Assembly (NCBI GenBank): GCA_017165825.1
Contig: CM029387.1
Location: 17,168,740-17,232,739 of the forward strand
Source: Hepsetus odoe
Lineage: Eukaryota; Chordata; Actinopteri; Characiformes; Hepsetidae
Direction of reading: 5' to 3'
Length of the DNA stretch: 64,000 nucleotides
Below, piece after piece: positions 34,658 through 47,474 of this stretch. Within the stretch, counting starts at the first letter, position 1; each line of letters starts with the position of its first letter. A program made the translations under genes and the position numbers. The notes under the pieces are model-generated. The model saw only the letters and a program-made list of their open reading frames with translations. It searched no databases and had not been told where the DNA came from.

Positions 34658-34979
34658 ATAATTCCTGCCTCATAATCCCACAACTGTTCATTCCCTTGGA
34701 GTGGTTTTCTGAAAAACATAAGAGTTTCCACCATTACTCTAAGCATAATTGATCAGCCAAGACAGGTTTGGAGTCTAGAGCTACTTTAGTTGAAAATACT
34801 AAATTAGGCAACAATGAATGCAAACCATCTTAACAAACTTGTTTTGGGTGAAACAGTAATAATGTCACCTATTATTTTCTGAATCATTGCCTTAAATTTA
34901 GAGAAACGAACCGCAAACCTCCCACAGTCAATGTTTCATCACAGCCATGAGAGGGATTAGGAGGGATTATGGTTATACA

Positions 34980-37900
34980 GTACTGTCTTGAGCCACCCCT
35001 CATTTCTTGTTTTTGCTAAGGATTTACGTTGTTGGTGTAAAAATGCTATTTCACGCCTGTCAAACTGTCTTATCTCTGGTTTACTTAGTAGATTAAATTC
35101 AAACCTGGGAATGTTTTATTGCAAGAGCCCTCAAAACTCTTTTACAATGTGTTTAGATAAAGGGGTTCCAGCCACTCAGCATTCAGCATCAGCAGTAAAA
35201 GAATCACCTGGTCATCTGCAATCATCTGCACCTAAATTAGATGGATTTGCACATGCATTGTGTATTATAACTAAAATAATGTCTGAAACTGGTCAAGTAC
35301 AGGGACTGGACTGAAAATGAGAACCAGAAACATTGACTTTCATTAAAAATACAAGAAAGTCTGGCTTTTTGGAAACAAAATATATAGAAATGGAGGGTGG
35401 CAGCTCTGGTAGCAGGTGGTGGGCAATGAATCAGATCTATTGGAGCTCAATTTTCAGAACCGTTCTCTTTGGTTCAATCCCTTCAGAGCAATGTCTCCTC
35501 CTTAATCAGACTCTGAGGGTGAATATGAAGTGTGTTCAGTTTAATTCCGATTTAAAGGAATGTAATTATGTTTTTTTTTTCAAATATTCAGTCTGTTATT
35601 TCACCCTGATTCAGTTTGATTCTTTGGAAAACGATTCAGTCTTAACCTGTCCACAATGGTCACCCAGTATGATTAATTTTCAACTCTTCCACTTTATATT
35701 TCACTGTGATTCACTTTCGTTCTAATGGAATTCATACCTTTCATACCTTTCACACTAGGAAATGATTCACTTTGTGACTCAATTTTACTTTTCATTATCA
35801 TTCAACTTGATTCTTTATTAAATGATTCCATGGAACCTTTCACCAGGAATTAATTTTCATTTAGCACTAACATTCAGTTTTATTCTGGGTCTGACTCGCG
35901 CTCAACAGAAACAAGTATTCATTTTAATTCTTTAGGAAACAATTCTCCAATTTCACCACAATATGATGTTTTTGTTTAGGAACCAATTTAATCTCAAATT
36001 AAACTTCACTAGTAACTTATTCAGTCTCATCATTCAACTTGGTACACCAGTCAATTTATTCAATGTTTTCTTGGCTAAAATGTATAACTTATTGAATATT
36101 ATTATAGTTGATTATAACTGATTCTAAAATTGATGTTCCATTTCCCCCTTTAGATGTGATTTGTAACCTCTTTGTAACTACTGACAACTAAAATACTGTA
36201 ACATGGCTTTATGTTTATCAAGTAATGAATTATTATAGTAATATAAAATATGAAATGTACTCGATGAGGGATGTGTGGGTTAGCAAATATGTGGTGTTTT
36301 GACCAACATACGCAGTGACTGTATCCTAAGTATGTGAGAAAGTGCTAAAATAATAAATGACCAAAGAATAAGGAGCCGGTACTGTGTACTGAGCAATGTT
36401 TTGTGAATGTGTTGATTTGTTGAATGGCATTTTCATTATTTCTCTATTCAGACATCTCTTTACTTTAGTAAAACTGTTGATTTGTTGGTTGTTATTGGGT
36501 TCGCTATTCATCAAGAAAGTCTTTAGTAATTTGTCATCCTTAGAGGACACTTTTTAAAAGCTTTTCAATCAGATTGTAATTCCTTAATGGTGTAAATGAT
36601 GAAAGTTGATTACATTACAGTAATACAGAAGTTCAAATTGGAAAGTTTACAAAGTAAGGTGTGTGTGTGTGTGTTAGTGGCCTCTTTAAAGCTGATAATG
36701 TGATAGAAAATTCTGGGATAAAACTTGAAGGCCTAGAGAATCAAAAGATTATAGGAATTCCTTTTTTGGAAGGTTTTTTGATCATTTTAATATTGTGTTG
36801 GGCAGTTTTAACCCATTTTCAGTAGTTTCTACAGTTTCCTTAGTTGAAGTCTTTGTTTTGTGGTTGCTGGCTAACACTGTGACCTTTCTGAAACGGCGTA
36901 TAATCTTTTCCATGACAACAGGATATGTCTTCCCACAATGTTTTAGAAATGAGATGAATCCTGGTTAAATAACTTGCTGCTGCTGAAACATATTCACTGC
37001 AGTACTTGTCCAACCAAATTACTTATTTCAATCAATGAATACCAATATAACAGGTTATTTAAAAAGAAAAATGAACACAGCTAATGTACATATTACTTAC
37101 ATAGACTCATTTTTATATAATGCATATATGGTGCATCTGACCCAACCTTCTGACCCTGGCTCGCTGTTTAAAAATTAACCTGAGTATATGTGATGTGTGT
37201 AATTGTGTTGGTTAGTTCATTAAAACTGACAATAAAGTGTAATGTAAAACATTACATTAAATCCAGGGAGCAAAATACAAGAGGCATTGTTGGATTTAAA
37301 TCTACGCACTTAAATGTGCATCCTAAAAAAATCGAAAAGCAAATGGATACCAAAACGTTTGTGCTTTGTCTACAGCTCCTAGTTCTGTGTTAAAAGCTTT
37401 GCAGTTTTCACGCTTTTCACTGGCTCTAAATCTAACACAAAGCAAAGGTATAAGAAATTATGCGAGCTCATTACAAATGACCTTTTATGCTTTCCAGAGA
37501 TTTACCTTTTGTATTGTGTAATGTAAAGTTTTTTTTACATGGAAACACTGCGCAAAATGCCATTTTAAATATATATTCTAAAGGGAGAAATTTATTCAGA
37601 GAAAAAAAACTCAACAGCACGGCAGCATGTACTTTTCATACATGGTGATGTCATAATGTACCCAAGCTCCATCCTACCTGTACTGGGACACGCCCCCTGA
37701 ACCACCCCTGATAGCCCCATGGGCAGTTAAACGAATGTTCACTTCACTTTCTTTTGTTAGACAGGTCATTTCTGACTTTCTGATATTATTGTGAAAATGA
37801 CGATATGTTATTTGCAGGTTGTATAAAGCAAATGGCTGTTTTGGGTTGAATTTGCATGTGTTTACAATATACATAATAATATAATATTACATATATTACA

Positions 37901-38390
37901 ATATAATATTATAATATTACAATATATTCAAATTATTCAGTCTAAAAAGAATCACAACAGATCCCTTTGAAATAATTGCACAATAAGGAAATTGTCAAAC
38001 GTGTATTCTATGGTGGGCTAATGCAGCACTGTGATGTAAATTTAATCTGGTCAAATTTATACATTTTATTTATCTTCACTCAAATATTCTTTCTCAAGTT
38101 TGATTCAATTGAAATTTTGGAATTGTGTCATAAGGAGTATTTGTGATGCCATAAGAGGTTCTAGTGGTGTCATAATGAATGCCTGTGATGTCATAATGGA
38201 TGGCATGGTTTGTGATGTTTATTATTCCATTGTGATGTAATTTTGAACAGTTATGATGCTTCAAAATGTTTCAATCTTCATTATCATCATTTATATTTCT
38301 GAAAGCATTCTTTGTTTACAGCATTTTTTCACACCTGCCTAAAACCTTTGCACAGTACTGTCTATACATACATGTATATATATATATATA
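34980..38390. other. Intergenic, no gene seen
   Basis: AT-rich. A MITE-like terminal word (acagtactgtcttgagccac) lies at 34978, matching the element at 12104, and a reversed one (cctaaaacctttgcacagtactg) at 38340-38362. The former may be an old MITE end; the body is not delimited. Confidence 0.4.
35535..35960. repeat. Degenerate tandem-like region rich in 'cagtttgattc' words
   Basis: Variants of CAGTTTGATTC..TGGAAA recur at irregular spacings (35538, 35610, 35710, 35803, 35873, 35920). It looks like an old decayed satellite; the frames over it are not coding-like. Confidence 0.4.
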
Positions 38391-38475
38391 TACTCCCTGC
38401 GATGGGCTGGCGACCTGTCCAGGGTGCATCCCCCGTCCTCTCCCTGTGTGCGCTGGGTTGGACACCAGCACTCCC
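38391..38475 (+). repeat. LINE-type tail fragment ending at an N
   Basis: CTCCCTGCGATGGGCTGGCG, CCAGGGTGCATCCCCC and TTGGACACCAGCACTCCC, then an unresolved base at 38476 and unrelated sequence. A (TA)n repeat precedes it. Confidence 0.75.
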
Positions 38476-38764
38476 NGCAGTAATGGGAAATGAAGTAAGT
38501 TCTCCATTTACTGCACCCAGGGAGATATTTCTAAAAGGAGAAGTTAGTAAGTAGGGAGAAGTTCACAAGATCTGTTCATATTTGTTCATATTTTTTCTTT
38601 TTTTTTCTTTTTTTTTTTTTTTTATCAAAAAAAGTAAAATTTTTAAAGTGGAAGTGTGTAAAGCTATTATTTAAAATTATAATTATGGCTATAAGGGTGG
38701 TGTTAAAAAGGTACAACAAACATGAATAGATCTCTTGTACTTCTCCCTACTTACTAACAATTTT

Positions 38765-38823
38765 TTGTGTGTGTGGGTGTGTGTGTGTATGTATGTATAT
38801 ATCTGTGTGTGTGTATGTGTGTA

Positions 38824-38909
<86 letters not shown>
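38765..38909. repeat. (TG)n(TA)n microsatellite
   Basis: Interrupted TG repeats run into about 70 bases of TA. A (CA)n run follows at 39166-39210. Confidence 0.95.
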
Positions 38910-38910
<1 letters not shown>

Positions 38911-39161
38911 TCACACGCACACTTTGCCACTTTGCCTCTTTAGTTGTAGAGAGTTCTTTTATGTGTCATCGTTCAAGCACATGAAGATGAGAAGCCCCTA
39001 CTCATTTGCATTTTCAAACCCCACACATGTATTCTGGATTCACCTTCCTGACATCTCTGTATATGCTAATTGGTCTTAAGTGGCTTTTAATTATATAGTC
39101 AAAGTGCAGGTGCATCACACTATTCATCAAATGAGCCACAATCAAAACGTCCATCACCTAC

Positions 39162-39215
<54 letters not shown>

Positions 39216-40178
39216 GGTGAATCATAGAAACACAGACAGAGAATTTCATTTAAAAATAAATGTCCCTAAAAGACATTTACATTTTCAATGACTTCAATCA
39301 ACCTCAAAATTCATGCTTTTTAACTCCTGTTTTTACTTCTTTTTGAGTTTTAAACGACTGGCTCCGCTTGCATCCTAGCTTGGTAAATGATCCCAGTGAG
39401 AGTAAAAATAATGTCTCATAAATTATTCATAAAACATTTTGGTCAGATTCATTTAATTGGCTGTGATGATGTTGCGTTATGATGCGATGACATTTGCAAG
39501 AACTCCAGATGAATCAAACAGACAAAGAACTTCAAAGGGCAAGAAAACCACTTAGTTGATGATTGGTGATTAATTTACCATTAAAATATTTTAAAGCAAT
39601 AGTATAAAAAAAATGCAACTTATAAAGTCAGGCTCCTAATCCCAAAAGTAATTGATCATTTAAGACGTGTTTGGTATCATTTTGTTCTTTAGTTTTGTTC
39701 TAGGGTTATGAGGCTAATGTAGCTAACAGGCAATGAAAGTGTATGAATAACTGTTAGCATTGTGCAGAATATATGCATAAATCATCAGTAATTTGGTCTT
39801 TACTAAATGCATATATGACAGCTATAATCACCCAGAACCTCTGCATATATGATCAGCCCCCACCCAGAACCTCTGGATAATCTTCTACATGCTAAAGACA
39901 GTTTACGCACTGAACATGGATCGACAGTGATTCTGAAGCCACTCCTCTTTAGGAAGAACATTGGTGCTACTGAAACAAAGTGATATCTGCTGATGCAACT
40001 TTGAAAAAAAAGTAAAGTTTTTGTTAGGAAATGTTATATTTATAACTGAGCATGACATTTCAGCTTAAGAAATTCATCCACACTGTTAAATAGAGGCTGT
40101 CTGGATGACATATTTATTGAAGTGCATATTCAAACCTTGCATCATTAACAACAATGTTACTATGTTCTTGAGTGCACG

Positions 40179-40612
40179 TGAAAGTGAAAGTAGAGAGTAG
40201 GTAAAGGTCTGAGCAAGGCCCTTAACCCTGAATGCTGAATTAGGACATGTAACAGAGGCTGTGGGAGCAGTGATAAGGACAGTACCTTGCTCAAGGGTAC
40301 CTCAGGGCAAACTACTGGTCAGGGATTTGAACCCACAAACCCACAAGTGGGGCAGCGGTGTCCTAGTGGTTAGGGAGTTGCCCCTGCATCGGAAGATTGT
40401 GGGTTCGATTCCCTCACAAGTAGGTTGCCCTGAGGTACCCCTTGAGCAAGATACCGTCCCCATCACTGCTCCCCAGGAGCCCATTGCTGCACGGTATTTG
40501 TGTGCATGTGTTAAATGCAACGCTGTGGTTCACGTGTGCTGTGCTGTGACCTCGCAATGACAAGGGTTGTCACTTTCACTTTCGCTTTCCGATCACAGGG
40601 CCACTACTACCC
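40179..40612 (-). repeat. Old SINE copy containing a second SINE
   Basis: Minus-strand fragments (40179-40347 and 40590-40612, ending ggccactactacccc) flank a plus-strand copy. Confidence 0.65.
40348..40589 (+). repeat. SINE type A nested head-to-head in an older SINE
   Basis: Near full-length plus-strand copy: GGGGCAGCGGTGTCCTAGTG head, GGGTTCGATTCCCTCAC B box, shortened linker, tail gttgtcactttcactttc. Confidence 0.82.
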
Positions 40613-41672
40613 CATAAAATAAACATATTTCATGATTTCACTGGTTATACTGGTCGAAAAACAGATATAGAGAGGTTGGAAAATTGTCATGTATTATTCA
40701 TTACCACAAACTTTATAAGTGGACTTAAGAGCAGACATGTAAAATACAATAAAATACAAGAAAAGTTAAAAAAGGGACCCTTTCAACTTTGCTATCGATG
40801 ACCATTAGCTTTGAAGCTACTTTTTTGGGTTTGTGTCGTTCCTTTCATGCTCACTATCATCATCAGGCCTTATCACCTGCAATTTCTTTCACCGTTATGG
40901 AATATTATCCAGACCTTCCAACACTGCTGTACGGGGCAACCTCACAGAATGGAAGGACATAAAGTGCAGACCCAAGATTTTGTTTGTGTGTGTGTGTGCG
41001 TGTGCGTGTGTGTGTGTTGTCTTTTTTCCTTTATTCCATTGAAGTAGAAACAAGATGTTCCAGTGTGTCTTGGAAATCAAATTTTTGTCATTGTATCCAG
41101 AATGCAGAGATACATAATGTCAGGTATAGTGATGTAACAGTTCTGATCTTAAACCCAAAGCCAAAAAACATTTTTCTAACAGTAGATTCCAGGGACTGTT
41201 GAATGCCCCCAAGCCACAATCGAAGTTTGGGCTGATTGGATGATTAAAAAGTAGTGCATATATGGTGTAGATGGTGCAAACCTTTGTGAAGAGCTGCGTG
41301 AGGTGAAATCCAGTATGTTTAGAACAGATTGCTGGGCTCCAGCAACAGAGGGATCTATTACAATAGAAACACACCACATGATTTATAGAGTGGAAATGAA
41401 AAATGTCCTCCAGATAAATCTTATTTAAGAAGCGCAAGTGAGCAGCTGGCTGAAGTGCTGAAAAGTGGCTGTTGTCACTTATTGTGAGCCTAAAGAAGTG
41501 ACCTTCAGCTTTAAAATGCATATGAATTATTTCGTTTTATCTTTGCAGCCAGAAGGTCAAGGGTTCGATTCCCAACCAGGATTCCTTTCTTTGCAGAATC
41601 CGCAAGAAAGGGAGTTTTTCCCCCTGAAGGTTTGTTTTTATTTTTATGCTTTACAGGATCTTAAAACATATG

Positions 41673-41927
41673 TCAGTCAGTCAGTCATTTACTGGGCCGC
41701 TTGTCCTATCAGGGTTGCAGGGGGGTGCTGGAGTCCATCCCATCTCATGCAGGGTGAAGAACGGGGGACACACCCTGGACAGGTCGCCAGCCCATCGCAG
41801 GGAGGAGCGAACTGACGGGGACGGCACCTTGCTCAAGGGTACCTCAGGGCAACCCACCGATAAGGGGTTAGAACCCACAATCTTCCGATCCGGGGCAACT
41901 CCCTAACCAATAGGCCACCGCTGCCCC
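41673..41927 (-). repeat. SINE type B, second full composite
   Basis: The same tRNA head plus LINE-type tail as at 9064, with the same internal junction (CCGTCCCCGTC then GCTCCTCCCTGCGATGGG, with a few extra bases). The tail repeat is (TGAC)n instead of (GGAT)n. An 11-base flanking duplication with one mismatch (41662-41672, 41930-41940) supports insertion as one unit. Confidence 0.87.
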
Positions 41928-44055
41928 CCTAAGACATATGTTTGCTTAAAAATGTTTGCAAATGAAGATGCTTCTACTGGCCATAAGTGTGCTTGTGTGT
42001 CCAGCGAGAGCTGGGACAAGCCTCTGCATCTCCATCGACCATGATCAGGTCAGGATAAGAGCTCTAGATACTGAGTGAATGAATGTGACTGACATTAAAA
42101 CACATTTCTTTTAATCTTTTTGAAATATGATGTGTTCATAAAAAATATAAATAAAAAATACTGACCAGAAGGAGATGATGCACTGGGCACAGCGGTCTTT
42201 GTTATTCAACACACTCTACACTCTGCGGAAAAGAAGGTCCCTGAAATGCCAGAGCCAGATTTTGAGCACTTCAAAGCCCGTGTGAATCAGCCGTACTTAA
42301 TGTGTGCTTCACGGCTGGCCCAGCATGTCTGCACTGCAGGAAACATTGATTTGGACTACAGTGGGATCACTGGGTGACAGGCCTCTGTGCATAGCAGAGC
42401 TGTGGAGAGTGTTTTGCCGAAGGGATGAAGAGCGAAAGAAACCAGCTTTCATCTGAAGCTGCTTGGGCATTTCATTTTCAGTCTAACTCCTAATAACCAC
42501 CTGCTTCCACTCTCTGAAAAGCAATAGCAGCACATTAGATTACATCATGTTCTGAAATGACCCACTTAAGCAGCGTGTGCCGAATCCAATTCAGAGCACG
42601 CTTTTTAGACTTTAATAAAGTCTTTTCATGGGTATTCAAGTGCATAATGTTCACCAGGACACAAGGTTCTCTGGCAGTTCTGGGCTTTGAGTGCATGGAA
42701 TTAATGTAATACACAAATTCATAAAATCGAACCACAATGAAGAACTGCAGAACCTACCAGTGCATTGTGCTGTCTGGAGGCTGAGCCTCAAAACATAGGA
42801 TTGAAGAGGAATAAAGCTTGAAATCACTTGCTGACGCTTGGATTCACCATTCAGAAGTTCTGAACGCTTATCCACTGAATAAAGTGACGGAAATGATTCA
42901 CTGTTTAAAAGTCTGAAATATATAGAAACAAAAAAAGAAGTTAACTTAAAGATTGAAGATTAAAATAACATGTTCAAATTTTATTTTTTATGTTTTATAT
43001 TTCAGTCAAATTAGCCTTTTTGCCCCTTTGCCCCAGTCACTGTTCTGCCTCCTGGCCACCAATAGGGAGCGCCAAGATTCCATCCCTCATGTGTGCAAAC
43101 GTGCAAATCATGCAAGTCTGTGATCTAATCAGAAGCTTAACCAAGGGTGCTGCAAACACTCCTAGCAGAAGTTGTGTGGTGGACACTAGACTTTAAACAC
43201 CAGATGTTGCCTGGATGCACATGACGACAGAATAACTTAATGAAATATCAAGGATTTCTGATGCACCCAATTTAAAATATTATTTGAAAAATAATAAATA
43301 AAAAAATAAAATTTGTATTTCACCCTCCACTTTCTATTTAGATGATGGTATTATAAGATGTAAGCTCACACGTAAAGCATTCACGTAAATATACACATAG
43401 TGCATAATTTTACGGATCCTGTTTGAAAACCCAAAGAAACTTTCCAGAAATCAAAGCACAACATGTTCAATAAGTAAGCTGCCTTTCTTTTGCAGAAGAG
43501 TCTTTAGGGTATAAACTCCTGCTTCTTCATCCCATTGCACAGCTCATGACCTGCCAAAGGAAAGAAAAAATGGGAAAAAAAGCCACATTACGGAGCAGTG
43601 TGGAATTTGTGTGCAGACCCGGATCTGCTGTGTAATTACGGTTAAAGGGTGGGAGCTTAGTGCATTCTGGGGCAACTAAAAATGTCACTCCAAAAGAGAA
43701 TGTTCGCAGGTCAGAGGTTCGGATACACCTACCCAAGACATCAAAACAGTGGACTAACATGCAGACGTACGCATTGTCTACCAAACCCAAACCTTCTGTT
43801 TCTTAGAATGTCTCCCCATTTCTTGCACCTTTGCACACCATAGGTTTTCTCTCAAACAGCTTAACAAGCCTAAAAGGCTTTTGCCAATGTGAAGATGACA
43901 CATGTGCTCCCACCACACTCGAAACCAACTACCTGCTGACAGAGGTGACAGATGCTCAATCACACACAGCTGTATAATTTCCACAGAGAGGCCTGGACAG
44001 TTTAAAGGGACGCTCATGCAGCTGCATTTGCAGCTTTGAGAGCAAAACTAACGCA

Positions 44056-44294
44056 AAAGTGACAATTTGTCATTAAGAGCACACAACAGCATGCAGTGAA
44101 CCACGTCGACATGCTTTCTCTCTGCATGTTATCCATACACATCCTGCAGCAGGGGGCAGACATACATGCAGTGCCTGGAGAGCAGAGATGGGAACGGTAC
44201 CTTGCTCAAGGGTTGCTCAGGGTAACCTTTTGGTTCTTGAGCTCACAACTTCCAATTATAGGGCCTTGTCCCTAATCGCCAGGCAACCTGCCCC
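44056..44294 (-). repeat. SINE type A, old
   Basis: Diverged minus-strand copy: GGTACCTTGCTCAAGGGT is preserved in the central block, and the head has decayed (ccaggcaacctgcccc). Confidence 0.7.
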
Positions 44295-44455
44295 AAAGAA
44301 GCAAACTGTACACACCAAAAACACCTTTCCATTTAGAGAGAGGGAGATTTCTGTAAATCACACCACTAAGTGTATTTGAATGAAAGAACATCAGTTTTCC
44401 AACTATATGCTTAAGTTTTTCATTTTCTCTTGAATGAAGTGTCTACTGCATGCAT

Positions 44456-44466
44456 GCACACACACA

Positions 44467-44502
<36 letters not shown>
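44456..44502. repeat. (CA)n microsatellite
   Basis: CA run with one CC interruption. Confidence 0.95.
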
Positions 44503-44504
<2 letters not shown>

Positions 44505-44992
44505 GCTCCACAATGCCTCTGCTGAACGAGTCACTTGATGCTGCCTGTTCGGTCCTTTCAGCCTTGAAGATTAAGTGTGGAGAAGCCATGCGGAGAGAAG
44601 AGGACGATAATTACTCCTCTGATGGGCTGATTGCTGGCTTAGCAAATGTCATTCACTCAGTGTGTCTATATGTGCATGTTTGTTGGAGGAGTCTGTGTAT
44701 GGGGGTCTGCGTGTGTGTCTATGTGTGCAGCATTTTACTTACAAAGAAAGGGAAATATTAGAAGTGTGAATCTGTGTGTGTGCGTGCATGCGTGTGTGCA
44801 TGTGTGTGGGTGTCTGTGTGTTCGGCCTTGTACTTAGAAAGAAGGAATGAAATATTTTATTCTGATTTTCTGGACAAAAATATTCAAATATTAAAATTCT
44901 AACTACCATTCTAATAATAGTTTAATATGATGAATCTTTCAGCCAGAGGAAAAGTGGAGTTGTGTGTGGGCAGGGTGGCTCTACAAAACCTG

Positions 44993-45180
44993 TGATGTTG
45001 ATGTCCTGGACAGAGAAAAGAGACCCCATGTTCACGATGAAGCTGCTCAGGATGCTCTCTGCAGCCCCTCTGTAAACTGTGGTGGGGATGAGGGGTGAGC
45101 TCTCCTCAGTCTCCACAGGAAGTGAAGATGCTGATGGGCTTTGTTGTAAGGATAAATGGACCCATGCTCTGAATTCTGTA
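44993..45180 (-). other. Unidentified candidate exon on the minus strand
   Basis: On the minus strand a strong acceptor (ttttcatctctttacag) is followed by a frame that stays open 188 bases, containing VETEESSPLIPTTVYRGAAE and FIVNMGSLFSVQDINITG, up to a weak donor (CACAG|gttttg). The other two frames have stops. I do not recognise the product. About 1.4 kb downstream (43553-43507) another acceptor is followed by HELCNGMKKQEFIP and a stop, which could be a terminal exon. It may equally be chance or a decayed repeat. Confidence 0.22.
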
Positions 45181-45338
45181 AAGAGATGAAAACAAGAGTG
45201 CTTTTGGGGCAAGTGGTTCTGAGGGTTACAGCTGGGGGTAAAGGATGTTTCCCAGAACAGACAGTTTGAGTAACGTGACTAAATATCACCTTATCTTTCA
45301 TTGTGTTGAACATAAACATGAAAGATTTGTCAGTACAC

Positions 45339-45342
<4 letters not shown>

Positions 45343-45406
<64 letters not shown>

Positions 45407-45515
45407 CTTTATCACCCTGACTTTTGCCTCCTCATTCCAAGGCCTTTTGATTGTGTGGTGCTGATTTTAGCATGTCTGGGCAGATGGAGAGAACGTGTGT
45501 GTTTGTGTGTGTGGA

Positions 45516-45571
<56 letters not shown>

Positions 45572-45622
45572 GTTGAACTTGGCGTGTTTGAACAGAGGCA
45601 CATACTTTGTGGCATTCTGGCA

Positions 45623-45680
<58 letters not shown>
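45343..45680. repeat. (CT)n ... (GA)n ... (CA)n microsatellite cluster
   Basis: About 58 bases of CT (45343-45400), about 45 bases of GA (45524-45568) and about 55 bases of CA (45623-45678) within 340 bases. The CT and GA arms are complementary and could fold on each other. Confidence 0.95.
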
Positions 45681-45681
<1 letters not shown>

Positions 45682-45699
45682 TGGATTCACGGACTTGCC

Positions 45700-45773
45700 G
45701 CCTCTGGGTTTCTGGAACAAACTTTACTAACTTGAACACATAAACCGACTTTTATCACCATCATCATCTTCAG
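45700..45773 (+). other. amotl1: Possible noncoding first exon of amotl1
   Basis: The text CATCATCATCTTCAG|gtaagg gives a near-perfect splice donor at 45773/45774, 2.3 kb upstream of amotl1 exon A and on the same strand. It follows CT, GA and CA microsatellites. No reading frame is evident. The left limit is arbitrary. Confidence 0.3.
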
Positions 45774-46816
45774 GTAAGGACGCTGTCTCCGTTTTAAAGA
45801 GAGAGTTGAGAGAGCAGGAAGGACTATGATTATGGAAGGCAGATGAAAACACTACGCTACACAGCAACACTGCAGCGTTCAAAGAGAGAGAGAGAGAGAT
45901 GCAGATGAAAAGACAAAAAGAGAGGCTTTAGTGGCGCTATAAGCCGATCTATCTCCTCTTTGTTGTTGAGATACAAAGAGAGACAGAGTGATAGAGACTT
46001 CTTTTTATTCTTACACATTCTCTAAAAGAGTAACTTAACAGAAGAAAAGGATGCTCTGTTAATGAATGTTAATGAAATCTTAAAAAGAAGATTTTTCTCT
46101 ACTTTTTTTTGGACTATTTTTATTTTTCTATCGGTCCTATCGGTATACACACACAAATTACAGATTGATACTTACAACTATATGTATATGACACACAATA
46201 CATTACAATAGCACTAAACATTTTCTGCATAAAGATGCTCTAAACACATCACCACTGTCAGAACCCAATCTTGTATCCATATTTATTTTTAGCATTTGAA
46301 AGTATTTGCATTGTGTCAACATTTCATGATAAATGGAGCCAAACAAAAGGTCTAAATCCTGAGTTTAAAGCTCCTTCTTTTTAAAAATGAAAGGTTTTGT
46401 TCTGACTTGAAAATAATTAGAATGGACTATAATCAGCTCTCAGATTTCAAAATGTTCGAGTTGAGATCAAACCCCCAAGAGTGGGATGAAGGACGCACAG
46501 ATGGTCAGACAGACCAAACATCAGCTTAGAGGCGTATCTGAGGCCTTAAATGAACAACATTGCAGAAATAACACCAGGGCTCTGCTTTAAGGTCATTGCT
46601 TATTATAAAAGGAATGTGGATGTGTGTTTGCACTGGTTTGGTCTTTTATTTCTGTAATACTAACACGTTCATGAATCTAGGCACATCCCACTTTTCTTTT
46701 CGTTTTTTTTTTACTGCTTGTGAGATGCAGCTGCAAAATGAACAGACTGCCTCAAAGTCAGAACAGCCTCACACTTATTTGTGTGTTTGTGTGCTATATA
46801 TATATATATATATATA

Positions 46817-47225
46817 TACAGTACTGTGCAAAAGTTTTAGGCAGGTGTCAATCAATTTACAAAATGCAAAGTGAGCGAACAAAAGAAAAATCTAAATCAA
46901 ATCAATTTTTGGTGTTACTAGCAGCATCAGTTCTTCTAGGTACACTTGCACAAAGTCAGGGATTCTGTAGGATTATAGTCGGTGTGTGATCAACCAGTTT
47001 TACCAAACAGGTGCTGATGATCATCAATGTCACACGGAGGTTGAAACACATGAATCTAGGCACATCCCACTTTTTAATTATATCTTATATCTATATGTCA
47101 TGTCATGTTGTGTGCAAGTGTACCTAGAAGAATTTATGCTGTTTTGAAGGCAAAGGGTGGTCACACCAAATATTGATTTGGTTTAGATTTCTCTTTTGTT
47201 CATTCACTGCATTTTGTTGCTTGAT
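46817..47225. mobile_element. MITE with long terminal inverted repeats
   Basis: The arm at 46859-46957 matches the reverse complement of 47109-47220: CTAGGTACACTTGCACA, CAAATCAAT and AAATCTAAA appear on both sides in mirror order. The outer end TACAGTACTGTGCAAAAG resembles that of the MITE at 12104. TA repeats abut both ends (46796-46816, 47229-47268). No protein is encoded. Confidence 0.72.
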
Positions 47226-47474
47226 GGGTAATATATATATAATTATATATATATATATATATATATTACCCATGACAACCGTGTTTAGCTTGTTAAAGGG
47301 TTCTTTACCCTGTTACATGGTTTTCTCTGTACTGGAGAAAAATAATATTCAGAGTGGTTTGATGTGAAGTGCTTCATTCTTTGAAATTAATAGAATTTCT
47401 TGGGATTGCACACACACACACACACACACACACACGCATAGAGACACATACACTCTGTGAATACACATACAGAC

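Larger units (their letters stand above)
39211..44055. other. Intergenic, mostly repeats
   Basis: Contains nested SINEs (40179-40612), a type B SINE (41673-41927) and a GT repeat (40983-41019). No convincing gene apart from the doubtful minus-strand terminal-exon candidate at 43507-43553. Confidence 0.4.

Noticed and set aside
35333..35725. 130-codon plus-strand frame
   Set aside because: Low-complexity AT-rich composition over a degenerate repeat; no recognisable domain.
39160..39215. CRISPR-like regular repeats
   Set aside because: These are simple CA/TA microsatellites in a vertebrate genome, without spacers.
44512..44761. Plus-strand frame MPLLNESLDAACSVLSALKI
   Set aside because: Begins beside a CA repeat, ends in a TG repeat, and no homology or splice support was recognised.
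45245..45743. Frames of up to 161 codons with Ser-Leu, Arg-Glu and Thr-His runs
   Set aside because: They are produced by CT, GA and CA microsatellites.
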